Source: Pseudomonas sp. MM213 (GTDB lineage Bacteria; Pseudomonadota; Gammaproteobacteria; Pseudomonadales; Pseudomonadaceae). From it: a DNA stretch of 64,000 bases. The notes beneath the pieces are model-generated. The model was not told the DNA's origin. It did not search any database and saw only the letters and a list, made by a program, of their open reading frames with translations. Position 1 is the stretch's first letter, and each line of letters starts with the position of its first letter. The stretch spans positions 5,642,001 through 5,706,000 of the forward strand of contig NZ_CP081943.1 in the NCBI RefSeq assembly GCF_020423045.1, in the 5' to 3' direction. Below, piece after piece: positions 38,291 to 46,437 of the stretch. The position numbers and the translations under genes are program-made.

Positions 38291-39092
38291 AGTGGACGAT
38301 GGAGTTGGGGGGCAGGTGGCCGAGTCGTTCGGTCAGGCGGATCCGCTGGATCGGGTCGTCGCTGAGCAGCAGCGCATGCTCCAGATCGAAACGCTCGGCG
38401 TTCGGGCAGTCCAGCCGCTGGTAAAGGCTGGCCCGGGCCAGGTAGTCGGAGGCGCTGGCGTTGCCCAGTTCCAGCACGCGTTCGGCGTCGATCAACGCGC
38501 CAATGTAGTCATCGTGGGAAAGGTGCAACTGGCGCAGGTTACGTGATAACCGCTGGAGCATTTGCACCGGCTCGGCGGTCAGCAAATGTTCGGCGCTGAG
38601 TTTCATGTTCGGGCCGTACTGGCGTTGCAGCAGTTCCCGGCAATCGTTGGGGTACAACCGTCGACCGCCGCAAGGGTCCAGCAGGTGATCGGCCCCCGGA
38701 ACCCGCAGCAGGAAATGCCCTGGGAAGTTGACCCCGACCAAGGGAATTTCCAGGCCTCTGGCCAGTTCCAGTGCAATCAGGCCCAGGGCCAATGGCTGGC
38801 CACGCCGGCGCTCCAGCACTTTGTCGAGCAAGGCCACTTGCGGTCGCAATGGCGTGAAATCGTCCTGGGCGTACCCCAGATCATTCAGGCGTCGCAACAG
38901 CGGCTGGGCCAGCTCGCTGACCGGCAACATCGGCAAGCCGTAACTGACGCGTTGTTGCAGGTCCTTGAAATTTGCCAGTACCGCCTGCGGATCCACCTCT
39001 TTATCGTGCTCGACGGCAATCCACAGCGCCGCTTCGAACAGCGCGGGCGGTGATCGTTGCAGGCAGTCGAAAAAACGTTGGCGGGGCGTCAT
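38289..39092 (-). CDS. SirB1 family (transglutaminase-like/TPR) protein
   Basis: A 267-residue protein of the SirB1 family, which joins a transglutaminase-like N-terminal part to C-terminal TPR-like helices. The RRRGQPLALGLIALELARGLEIPLVGVNFPGHFLLR segment (about residues 96-131) contains the family hallmark with the active-site-like His in PGHFL, but the usual catalytic Cys is replaced (no Cys at ALGLI). Its function is not established. ATG 39092 with GGAG seven bases upstream is preferred over TTG 39095. The 3' end abuts the tandem repeat array. Confidence 0.85.
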   Translation of the reverse strand: MTPRQRFFDCLQRSPPALFEAALWIAVEHDKEVDPQAVLANFKDLQQRVSYGLPMLPVSELAQPLLRRLNDLGYAQDDFTPLRPQVALLDKVLERRRGQPLALGLIALELARGLEIPLVGVNFPGHFLLRVPGADHLLDPCGGRRLYPNDCRELLQRQYGPNMKLSAEHLLTAEPVQMLQRLSRNLRQLHLSHDDYIGALIDAERVLELGNASASDYLARASLYQRLDCPNAERFDLEHALLLSDDPIQRIRLTERLGHLPPNSIVH

Positions 39093-39264
39093 CAAAATCT
39101 CCGGGACATGCCTCGTTTTAGCCTCCCCTGCGGCATTCGTCCAGTGCCGCGCAGGTTATGTCCGAAAGCCTGAATGGCGGCGCCGCTTATTCCGGTGCGC
39201 TTCTGCAAATTTTGGGCGCAAGCCTATACTGGCGACTACAAGAAGTGATTCGGGAGCCCTTACG

Positions 39265-40284
39265 ATGTTCGCTCTCATGCAAAGCACTCGCCTTGAATCG
39301 CTGCATCTGAGCGTCGACTCGGTCACCGGGTTGAAGGCGGTCATTGCTATTCATAACAGCCGTCTGGGGCCTGCCCTGGGCGGGTGTCGTTACCTTGCCT
39401 ATCCAAGCGACGAGTCCGCGGTCGAGGATGCCATTCGTCTGGCTCAAGGCATGAGTTACAAGGCGGCACTGGCCGGCCTGGCTCAGGGTGGCGGCGTGGC
39501 GGTGATTGTTCGACCGGTCCATGTGGAAAACCGCGCCGCGCTGTTCGAAGCGTTCGGGCGCTGCATCAATCAGCTCGACGGGCGCTACATCACGGCCATC
39601 GACAGCGGTACCTCAGTGGCGGACATGGATTGCATCGCCCAACAGACCCAGCACGTCACCAGCACCACTTCGGCGGGCGACCCGGCGCCTCACGCGGCGA
39701 TGGGCGTATTCACCGGCATTCGTGCCACCGCCATGGCTCGCCTGGGCAGCGACAACCTCGAAGGCCTGCGCGTGGCCATTCAAGGCCTGGGCAATGTCGG
39801 TTATGCCTTGGCCGAGCAGTTACACGCCGCCGGTGCCGAACTGCTGGTCAGCGACATCGATCACGGCAAGGTGCAACTGGCGATGGAGCAACTCGGGGCT
39901 CACCCGATTGCCAACGAGGCGTTGCTCAGCACGCCTTGCGACATTCTCGCGCCGTGCGGCCTCGGCGGCGTGCTCAACAGCAACACCGTCACGCAACTGC
40001 GATGCTCGGCGGTGGCCGGTTCGGCGAATAACCAACTGACTCATCTGGATGTCGCGGATCAACTGGAACGGCGAGGCATTCTTTATGCGCCGGATTATGT
40101 GATCAATGCCGGCGGGCTGATCTACGTGTCGCTCAAACACCGTGGCGAAGAGCTGACGACCATCACCGCACACTTGTCGAAAATCAGCTCACGGCTGACC
40201 GAAGTGTTCGCCCATGCCCAGGCTGAGAAACGTTCCCCCGCCCGGGTGGCAGACGAGTTGGCGGAGAAAGTCTTGTACCGGTGA
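39265..40284 (+). CDS. Leucine-dehydrogenase-like Glu/Leu/Phe/Val dehydrogenase, catalytic Lys missing
   Basis: A 339-residue NAD-linked amino-acid dehydrogenase homologue, order as in the leucine dehydrogenase family (N-terminal dimerisation part, GLGNVGYALAEQL Rossmann loop at about residues 173-185, NAGGLIYVSLK near the end). K66 in GMSYKAAL and D113 in TAIDSGTSVADMD match the LeuDH substrate and proton-transfer residues. The third, the catalytic lysine of the GGGK motif, is V78 in LAQGGGVAVI (codon GTG). The substitution would be expected to abolish normal oxidative deamination. Whether it still binds NAD and amino acid is unknown. Confidence 0.85.
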   Translation: MFALMQSTRLESLHLSVDSVTGLKAVIAIHNSRLGPALGGCRYLAYPSDESAVEDAIRLAQGMSYKAALAGLAQGGGVAVIVRPVHVENRAALFEAFGRCINQLDGRYITAIDSGTSVADMDCIAQQTQHVTSTTSAGDPAPHAAMGVFTGIRATAMARLGSDNLEGLRVAIQGLGNVGYALAEQLHAAGAELLVSDIDHGKVQLAMEQLGAHPIANEALLSTPCDILAPCGLGGVLNSNTVTQLRCSAVAGSANNQLTHLDVADQLERRGILYAPDYVINAGGLIYVSLKHRGEELTTITAHLSKISSRLTEVFAHAQAEKRSPARVADELAEKVLYR

Positions 40285-40443
40285 AGGCTCGCCGCGTCCT
40301 TCACCTCGCTGGCAAATTCTAAAGACCTGACTACGCTGCAAGCGGGATGGCGCAACGCCACCCGCCCGGTTGATGAGGGCCTGCCAGCGTCTGGGGCAAT
40401 CATGACTGGCGCACTGCTTTTTCGTGATTTCAAGGAGCGAATC

Positions 40444-41217
40444 ATGTCTTCCAGTACTTCTCTCACCTGCAATTTCACGATCAACTCCAGCCTTGATATT
40501 GGCGTGTCGTTTGTCAGCGACGATAACGGCGCCAATTACGGCGGGCAGATCACTATTTTCACCCCCGGCACCGCAGGTCCGGTGAGCACCGGTTTATGGG
40601 ACAACGACGGCAACGTCTTCTTCACCCTCTACCAGTCTGAAAACCCGGCCATCAACTGCGTTATCAATTCGGGATCGACGCCCGGTTCCTGGGACCCCTA
40701 CGTGGAGGTCGCCCAGCAAAATGGCCTGATCTGCACCATCACCGGCCCGGTGCAGCAACCCGGTGAAAACACGTTTGGTTATACCCTCAATGTCGCGCAG
40801 GGCACGGGCGTTGGTCAGGGCGCCGTTACGGGACAGGCAGCAGGATCGCCGACGCCGCAATACGTTGCGCGAATGATGCTGCCTGCAGGCGGTAAAGAGG
40901 CGTGGACGCTGATCATGCAGGGCAATACCCCGGTGCCCGACGAAATCAGTGTTGGCTCGCCGGTCGTCATGGCATGGGCGCGGTTTGACGACGGGACGCA
41001 GGTCGCCGGCGGTGTCTACAAATCGGCCACCCCGACAGACTACAACGTCAAGTTCATGTGGGTGCTGGACGCCGACGGTAATCAGTACCCCGGTTGGCCC
41101 ATCGATGTCAGCGATCACGAGGACTTCCTCAACAATGGCTACCTGTTTTCACTGACGCCTGACAGTGAAGAGGTCTACCTGTTGAACGTCGTTGAACGGC
41201 CATGGGTGAAATCATGA
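40444..41217 (+). CDS. Hypothetical protein, beta-rich (first of an overlapping pair)
   Basis: A 257-residue protein that I do not recognise. It has no signal peptide, is rich in Gly, Thr, Ser, Asn and acidic residues, and looks all-beta (CNFTINSSLDIGVSFVSDDNGANYGG near the start; YNVKFMWVLDADGNQYPGWP near the end). A two-domain layout is possible, split near the Gly-rich QGTGVGQGAVTGQAAGSPTPQ linker (about residues 120-140). ATG 40444 has AAGGAG upstream. The stop overlaps the next ATG (ATGA), so the two proteins are coupled. Lectin- or toxin-like roles are guesses. Confidence 0.8.
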   Translation: MSSSTSLTCNFTINSSLDIGVSFVSDDNGANYGGQITIFTPGTAGPVSTGLWDNDGNVFFTLYQSENPAINCVINSGSTPGSWDPYVEVAQQNGLICTITGPVQQPGENTFGYTLNVAQGTGVGQGAVTGQAAGSPTPQYVARMMLPAGGKEAWTLIMQGNTPVPDEISVGSPVVMAWARFDDGTQVAGGVYKSATPTDYNVKFMWVLDADGNQYPGWPIDVSDHEDFLNNGYLFSLTPDSEEVYLLNVVERPWVKS

Positions 41218-41645
41218 GCACTTCTTACACCTTCTCCGTCAGCCTGTTCGACGCGAGCGCCAACCCGAACGGGTTGCAGGTTTGGCAGAGCGGCACGTTG
41301 ACGTTCGACACCGATTCGGTGACGGGCGCATTGGCGCTACCGGATTTCTACCAGGATCCGATCCCGTACGAGGGAAGCACCGTATCGCCAGCAACGTTGG
41401 CGGGCACGATCATCGAGGCCTCGGGCAAAAGTGCCGAGGCACAGATCACCTTCACGGTGACCTATAACTTTGATGGTTTCCTTTACAACGGTAGCTATGT
41501 CGGCGGTTTGATCAGCGTGCTCGACTACGCTGCGCAAGAAACGTATCTCTACGTCATCCAGGGACTTTCTCCGCAGTCGCCATGGGGTGCGTCAGTACGT
41601 GGAAGCTCGACAGCTGCAGACGAGCGAACGCCGCGAACGGTTTGA
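41214..41645 (+). CDS. Hypothetical protein, beta-rich (second of an overlapping pair)
   Basis: A 143-residue protein without signal peptide that I do not recognise. It begins YTFSVSLFDASANPNGLQVW and is mostly predicted beta strands with Gly/Tyr-rich turns (YNFDGFLYNGSYVGG). The ATG at 41214 overlaps the stop of the preceding gene by four bases. It shares composition but no obvious repeat with its partner. The genes are followed by the yebG terminator, which could serve both sides. Confidence 0.75.
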   Translation: MSTSYTFSVSLFDASANPNGLQVWQSGTLTFDTDSVTGALALPDFYQDPIPYEGSTVSPATLAGTIIEASGKSAEAQITFTVTYNFDGFLYNGSYVGGLISVLDYAAQETYLYVIQGLSPQSPWGASVRGSSTAADERTPRTV

Positions 41646-41666
41646 GCCGCGTTTTTCGCAGGCATG

Positions 41667-41699
41667 AAAAAGGCCCTGAGTCATTCGACTCAGGGCCTG
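41667..41699 (-). terminator. Terminator downstream of yebG (leftward)
   Basis: The stem AGGCCCTGAGTC / GACTCAGGGCCT with a five-base loop ends, read leftward, in a T-run (five A residues on the + strand). It lies between the convergent hypothetical pair and yebG and may act in both directions. Confidence 0.88.
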
Positions 41700-41716
41700 T
41701 TCAATTCGGCTGTTGC

Positions 41717-42049
41717 TTACTTCGGCGTTTTAGCGGCTTTGGCTGGCTTGGTCGGCTCAGCTGTTTCTGCCACTTCAACCTGTTCTGCGACTTCAACAGG
41801 CGCGCTCAGCAGCTCGGACAACGCATCCGGCTGGCTCTTGAACGCCTTGGCGAACACATCGCGATTCTTCGCCATGTAGATCCCGGCTTCTTCCACTTGC
41901 TGCTCGGTCAGGGACGGAACGGCTTTTTGCAACACTTCAGCCAGCAATTCGGCCAGTTCGAGCATTTTGTCATGACGGTCAGCTTCGGCTTTATCCATGA
42001 ACAAGCGCTCCAGATCTCGGCTGCTGCGGTATACCACTTCGACGGCCAT
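41717..42049 (-). CDS. yebG: YebG family DNA-damage-inducible protein
   Basis: A 110-residue protein of the YebG family, an SOS-induced protein of unknown biochemical role in E. coli. It starts MAVEVVYRSSRDLERLFMDKAEADRHDKML, matching the YebG opening, and ends in an Ala/Pro/Lys-rich tail (EPTKPAKAAKTPK). A near-consensus LexA box (42092-42109) lies 43 bp upstream of the start, which supports SOS control. Confidence 0.9.
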   Translation of the reverse strand: MAVEVVYRSSRDLERLFMDKAEADRHDKMLELAELLAEVLQKAVPSLTEQQVEEAGIYMAKNRDVFAKAFKSQPDALSELLSAPVEVAEQVEVAETAEPTKPAKAAKTPK

Positions 42050-42091
42050 TCACCACCTCACATGCCTTTGCGTGAATTTTTACTTTTTGAT

Positions 42092-42109
42092 ACTGTTCAT
42101 TTATACAGT
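42092..42109 (-). promoter_or_regulatory. LexA binding site (SOS box) upstream of yebG
   Basis: A CTGT-N8-ACAG element (CTGT at 42093-42096, ACAG at 42105-42108) with an AT-rich centre and flanking T/A matches the CTGT-N8-ACAG LexA consensus on both half sites. It is oriented so as to repress yebG. Confidence 0.88.
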
Positions 42110-42249
42110 CTGCAGAATAAACGAATACTCATGCTTTTGGTAGAGGATTTTCCTAGGATCGTTGGAAGCCCCACGGTTCAAGAATCCCTCGCGGGGAAAA
42201 TTGATGTCACGGAACCTCGTAAGTTGAGGTAGTACTACTGTATAAAACA

Positions 42250-45099
42250 TCATTGATTTCGGTGTTTCCTCAGTTCAGACAAGAAGAAGTTGGATGTGGA
42301 GTTCTTCATTTTTCCAAGCGATGAAACAGTGTGGGCGAATGTGTCTGCATTGGGGCGTACTAGATTTACACGTATTTCTTTGTTCTGATTAAATACAGTA
42401 ATTGCCTCGGATAGATTATTTTTTTTGGTTGCTATTAATAAAGCTTTTTTAGCTGCGGGTTCTTCAAAGTTTTGTGCTGTTGCTTTCCCCGAAATAATAG
42501 TATCGGCTAACACAGTGTGGTGGAGTGCGGTAATTGTTGGGTTGCTGATTGAGGACATTGGATTGACGTTCAAATAGAAGTTGTCTTCTGTGCTAGCTGA
42601 AACGTGGGATTGCTCATGTAAGATAAGCTGGGCGAATGAGTCGGGTGTGCTGATTAATTTCGCAGAGTTTGTAAAATTTATTTTCTTTGATGGGTCTTCT
42701 GGGGATACATAAGCTAAGACGCCAGGAGATCCTGATGCTGTTGCTATCATTGTATCTAGGTTGGATGCGCGATCTAAAAGGTCAGCGTGTACCAGTGTAG
42801 TGTCCGATAGCAATTTTGGTGCGTGGTCGATAGAGCCATAATTTGCTATCAGTATTTCTTTTTGTATGTCACTAAATTCATTGCTTAATCCATGGGTCAG
42901 TATTGCTATGGTATTTTCTGAAAGCTCGATTGCTCGCTTTAGGCCATTTTCTATTTGATCGCTGAATTCAGGGTCTTTTTCTCGAATAGCAGAAATCCCA
43001 ACGTCTCGTACCCGAGAATTTACTATGAATCGCTCCATCTGCTTGCCAAAAATTAAAAGGACGGCGGTGGCAACAGCGACGGCTGTAAATACATCAAGAA
43101 CAGAGAAATTTCCATGAGCATCTCGTAGGGTGATGGGGTTGTTTCTGACCATGCAATAGAAGTTTAGTCCATCAATACTTCCAGCCGGATCTGGATTAAG
43201 CCACCGTAACCACCACGATACATAGTATCGCGCGCCATAATAATAAAGTCCGCTGGAGTCCCGCTCCTTGCCCGAATAACGAATGGTCTTATATTTGCCC
43301 TCGGTTTCACTGCGAGTCGCACACCACGCTGTACCGCCAAATGGGTAATAGCCTTCGCGATTCAATGGGCGCGCACGTTCATCCAGTTCCAGGGTGTTGG
43401 AACCCACCTGATCGTAAAGTCCGTAACGTATTTGATCATTCTCGACGTCCTTCGGGGGAGCGCTGATCCAATGTAAAACCCGCAAAGTGCTTCGCCCTGC
43501 ATGTACACTGATCACGTGTAGGGCTTCATTTCCATCTGTATTGTTGCGTACTTCCACTCCAGGCAAATACAACACTTCAGCAATATGGGTAACGTTTTTG
43601 GCTTGAGTGGTTCGGACTTTGCGCACGCGCTGCCCACCGCCATCATAGCTATACCACTCACTGTCATTGGCACCGTTCGGTCGATGGACCAAGGTGAACT
43701 CATGCAGTTGATTACGCAGGTTCCATATCATTTCGGGACCTGGTTGCAGCCGTTTGAGGTTGCCGTTAGGGTCAAAGCTGTTGGCGAAGTCAGCAATGTA
43801 TCCATCATCACTCAAGGGTAGACTGCGATTACTATTTGTCGCCGTAGTCATCTGTCGGCAGTATTGCTGCGCCCCGACGTGCACCAGTTTCATCAAGTTG
43901 CCGCCATCATCGTAGTCATAGGTTTGTACATAATTGGCCATTTGACTTGGATCAAGCGGCAGGGATTGATAGATAGGGAGTTCTGGGCCATTAGTAGGCG
44001 TACAACTCTCGCGACCCCTAGCTTCAATCAATTGGTACAAGGTGTCATAGCAATAAGTCGAGATAGGTGTAATGCACTGGTTTTTAAAGTGGCGTGTTGT
44101 TAGGGCTGCATCTGCAATGCGGATGATATTGCCCACAGGATCATGGTCGTAGGTTAAGTTTTGTATAACTTCGTTTGCGGGGTGTTTCGATAAGAGAGAT
44201 ATGAGTCGTCCGTCTTCAGGGCGATAGTGGGCGCTACTGATCACACCATTGCCTGCAGTTTCGCACTTCACTTGACCGGATGCGTTGTAGCACACATTGC
44301 TCAGTACCGCTTTTTCGTGAAGTTCAAATAGTTTCAGATATGTTTGAGTTAACTGTCCGGCCACATTGTATTGATGGCGTTGGCGGTTGCCTAGGGCATC
44401 GACTTGAACTAGTAGATCGCTGGTCGGCGCGTACAGAAAGTTAGAGGTGTATTCCTCCTCCTGCAATTGCTCGTCACGAAGGGGTAACTCAACTGGCCAG
44501 GAAGGAATTCGTAGATCCTTGAGAAAACGTCGAGACTCTCCGAGCGGCTTACCATTCAGTGTGTATCCGATAATTCGCTTGCTGCCGGCAGTATCATCAT
44601 GGCGTACGATACGGCCGCAATAGTTATTTTCGGCCGATTGAGCGGTTCCTTCACCATAAACGAAGCGCTCCACTGTTTTTGGCGCAGTCTCCGCTCCTTG
44701 TTCGCTCACTGAAGTTGGGCGCATTAGGATGTCGTACTGCGTGTACCGATAGCTTTTTCGTGTGTCCCAAGTTGAATAAACCGTGTCCGCCTCATTTGCA
44801 AGTGCCAAAAGCCAGCCAGCATCAGCACTATCGGTCATCACCACTATGCTGTTCAAGCTGTAGATGGTAGTGATATTGGCTTTCAAGTCAGGTTCGGTTT
44901 CCGCTTGCTTAGATATTCGAGGGTCCCAGCTGGCGACTAGTTGAGCGATGTTGTTGTAACGCTGATGGGTAACACGTGACTCAGCTTTGCCCCCTGCTAC
45001 TTTTCTGCAATAGGCCACTTTACGAACGGCGAGGCCTCTCGGGTCAACGGCCATGATGCTTGGTGTTGAAGTATCCAGGCTGAAAGCAGTGTTAGACAT
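42250..45099 (-). CDS. Orphan TccC/Rhs-type toxin with C-terminal HExxH domain
   Basis: A 949-residue protein. Residues 1 to about 664 match the TccC (C component) core of insecticidal Tc toxins: DPRGLAVRKVAYCR near the start, YD/Rhs-like repeats, and the conserved YYPFGGTAWCATRSETEG...IRYSGKERDSSGLYYYGARYY...DPAGSIDGLNFYCMVRNNPITL block that encloses and self-cleaves the toxin. Residues about 665-949 are variable: a membrane-like stretch (VLDVFTAVAVATAVLLIFG) and a region with HEQSH (H828, E829, H832), a zinc-metalloprotease-type HExxH. The C-terminal part is AT-rich. No TcA or TcB gene is in the window. Confidence 0.9.
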   Translation of the reverse strand: MSNTAFSLDTSTPSIMAVDPRGLAVRKVAYCRKVAGGKAESRVTHQRYNNIAQLVASWDPRISKQAETEPDLKANITTIYSLNSIVVMTDSADAGWLLALANEADTVYSTWDTRKSYRYTQYDILMRPTSVSEQGAETAPKTVERFVYGEGTAQSAENNYCGRIVRHDDTAGSKRIIGYTLNGKPLGESRRFLKDLRIPSWPVELPLRDEQLQEEEYTSNFLYAPTSDLLVQVDALGNRQRHQYNVAGQLTQTYLKLFELHEKAVLSNVCYNASGQVKCETAGNGVISSAHYRPEDGRLISLLSKHPANEVIQNLTYDHDPVGNIIRIADAALTTRHFKNQCITPISTYCYDTLYQLIEARGRESCTPTNGPELPIYQSLPLDPSQMANYVQTYDYDDGGNLMKLVHVGAQQYCRQMTTATNSNRSLPLSDDGYIADFANSFDPNGNLKRLQPGPEMIWNLRNQLHEFTLVHRPNGANDSEWYSYDGGGQRVRKVRTTQAKNVTHIAEVLYLPGVEVRNNTDGNEALHVISVHAGRSTLRVLHWISAPPKDVENDQIRYGLYDQVGSNTLELDERARPLNREGYYPFGGTAWCATRSETEGKYKTIRYSGKERDSSGLYYYGARYYVSWWLRWLNPDPAGSIDGLNFYCMVRNNPITLRDAHGNFSVLDVFTAVAVATAVLLIFGKQMERFIVNSRVRDVGISAIREKDPEFSDQIENGLKRAIELSENTIAILTHGLSNEFSDIQKEILIANYGSIDHAPKLLSDTTLVHADLLDRASNLDTMIATASGSPGVLAYVSPEDPSKKINFTNSAKLISTPDSFAQLILHEQSHVSASTEDNFYLNVNPMSSISNPTITALHHTVLADTIISGKATAQNFEEPAAKKALLIATKKNNLSEAITVFNQNKEIRVNLVRPNADTFAHTVSSLGKMKNSTSNFFLSELRKHRNQ

Positions 45100-45347
45100 G
45101 AAATTTCCCGATGTCCTGAGCTGAATTCAAGTGAATCTGCCTCAATTTTCTTTCCAGCGATACTGTTAGAAATAACAGGCTTGGATGGGAAAGGTGCGGT
45201 TGCAGTAGGAAGAAATGAGGTTCAGAAGTGCCTAATGTCAGACGGCTTCCTTCTCAGTCGGGCGCCTCTGGCCTTTTTTCTGCATGCAGAACAACCGTCA
45301 CGTCCAACCGGCATCATCCGCTCGAACCGAGCTAAGGAAGAATCATC

Positions 45348-45848
45348 GTGAAAATCAACTGGGCCGAGAACCTGCGGCAGAACGTGCACCAACTGGCCGA
45401 ATCCCTGGGCAATCTGTTCGTCGAGACCTTCCACTACCTGGCGTTGTTCGCCATCGGTGCGGTGACCGCTTGGGCGGCGGTGATGGAGTTTCTGGGGATG
45501 ATCGAAGCGGGGCACATCAAGATCGACGACATCTTGCTGCTGTTCATCTACCTCGAACTGGGCGCGATGGTCGGGATTTACTTCAAGACCAATCACATGC
45601 CGGTGCGTTTCCTGATCTACGTGGCGATCACCGCGCTGACGCGTTTGTTGATCTCCAACGTCTCGCACCACAATCCGCCGGACCTGGGCATCATTTACCT
45701 GTGCGGCGGGATTCTGCTGCTGGCGTTTGCGATTCTGGTGGTGCGTTACGCCTCGTCGCAATTCCCTTCGGTGAAGATCGAACACCCGCAACGCAAGACC
45801 GGTGCGGGTTCCGGTGAGCATCCCGAAGTGGAGAAGGGCGAGATTTAA
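45348..45848 (+). CDS. PsiE-family inner-membrane protein
   Basis: A 166-residue protein with four hydrophobic spans (about residues 27-48, 60-78, 86-104, 115-133) and the PsiE pattern FVETFHYLALFAIGAVTAWAAVMEF. PsiE is named from phosphate-starvation induction in E. coli, but its activity is unknown. The start is GTG 45348 with AAGGAAG about eight bases upstream. Its stop overlaps that of the convergent DUF3509 gene by three to four bases. Confidence 0.88.
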   Translation: MKINWAENLRQNVHQLAESLGNLFVETFHYLALFAIGAVTAWAAVMEFLGMIEAGHIKIDDILLLFIYLELGAMVGIYFKTNHMPVRFLIYVAITALTRLLISNVSHHNPPDLGIIYLCGGILLLAFAILVVRYASSQFPSVKIEHPQRKTGAGSGEHPEVEKGEI

Positions 45849-46162
45849 AACCGCATGGCGGGGCGCGGGTGGGCTTTGGTCGATGGCGGCGGCGGGGTGC
45901 GATTGTCGCTGTCGGTCATGGCTTCGAGGATGGTCATTGCGCTGTGACCCTGCTCGATGGCGATGCCGAATTGAATACTTTGCACCAGGCGTTTGAGGCG
46001 CTTGGGGTCATTGCGTTGTTCGGCGCTGATCATTCGCTTGGCCACGACGCGGCCGCTGTTGGAGAGGGTCAGCATGATGCTGCCGTCCAGCCCCTGAATG
46101 CTCAGGTTGATCTGGTAATCCGGTGCAAAGGCATCGGTAATGAGCTGAAAAGGGTTGTCCAT
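45845..46162 (-). CDS. DUF3509 protein
   Basis: A 105-residue soluble protein of DUF3509, a Pseudomonas-associated family. It shows MDNPFQLITDAFAPDYQINLSIQ and GLDGSIMLTLSNSGRVVAKRMIS. No function is known. Convergent with psiE, with overlapping stop codons (45845-45848). Confidence 0.85.
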   Translation of the reverse strand: MDNPFQLITDAFAPDYQINLSIQGLDGSIMLTLSNSGRVVAKRMISAEQRNDPKRLKRLVQSIQFGIAIEQGHSAMTILEAMTDSDNRTPPPPSTKAHPRPAMRF

Positions 46163-46322
46163 GATGCGTCACCGCCTGATTGAACGTGCAGTTGTTGACC
46201 GGCCATAATCGGGTTGGTTCGCAACACCGGACCATCGGCCTGTCGCTCGCTGAGGTTTTCAAACATCCTTTTTGCCTCGTCAGGGATGTAGCAAGGGGCA
46301 TGCCGGAAAGATTGTCGAACAA

Positions 46323-46422
46323 TGTAGGAGCGAGCTTGCTCGCGATGTTCGTCAACGATAACGCGTGTTTACCGGGTAAACGTGGCGCTCTCGAGACCAT
46401 CGCGAGCAGGCTCGCTCCTACA
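46323..46422. repeat. REP-type inverted repeat pair
   Basis: Arms TGTAGGAGCGAGCTTGCTCGCGATG and CATCGCGAGCAGGCTCGCTCCTACA lie inverted around an AT-richer centre between the DUF3509 gene and sdaC, in the leader of the former and the tail of the latter. Confidence 0.85.
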
Positions 46423-46437
46423 AGAACTTTGCCCGTT

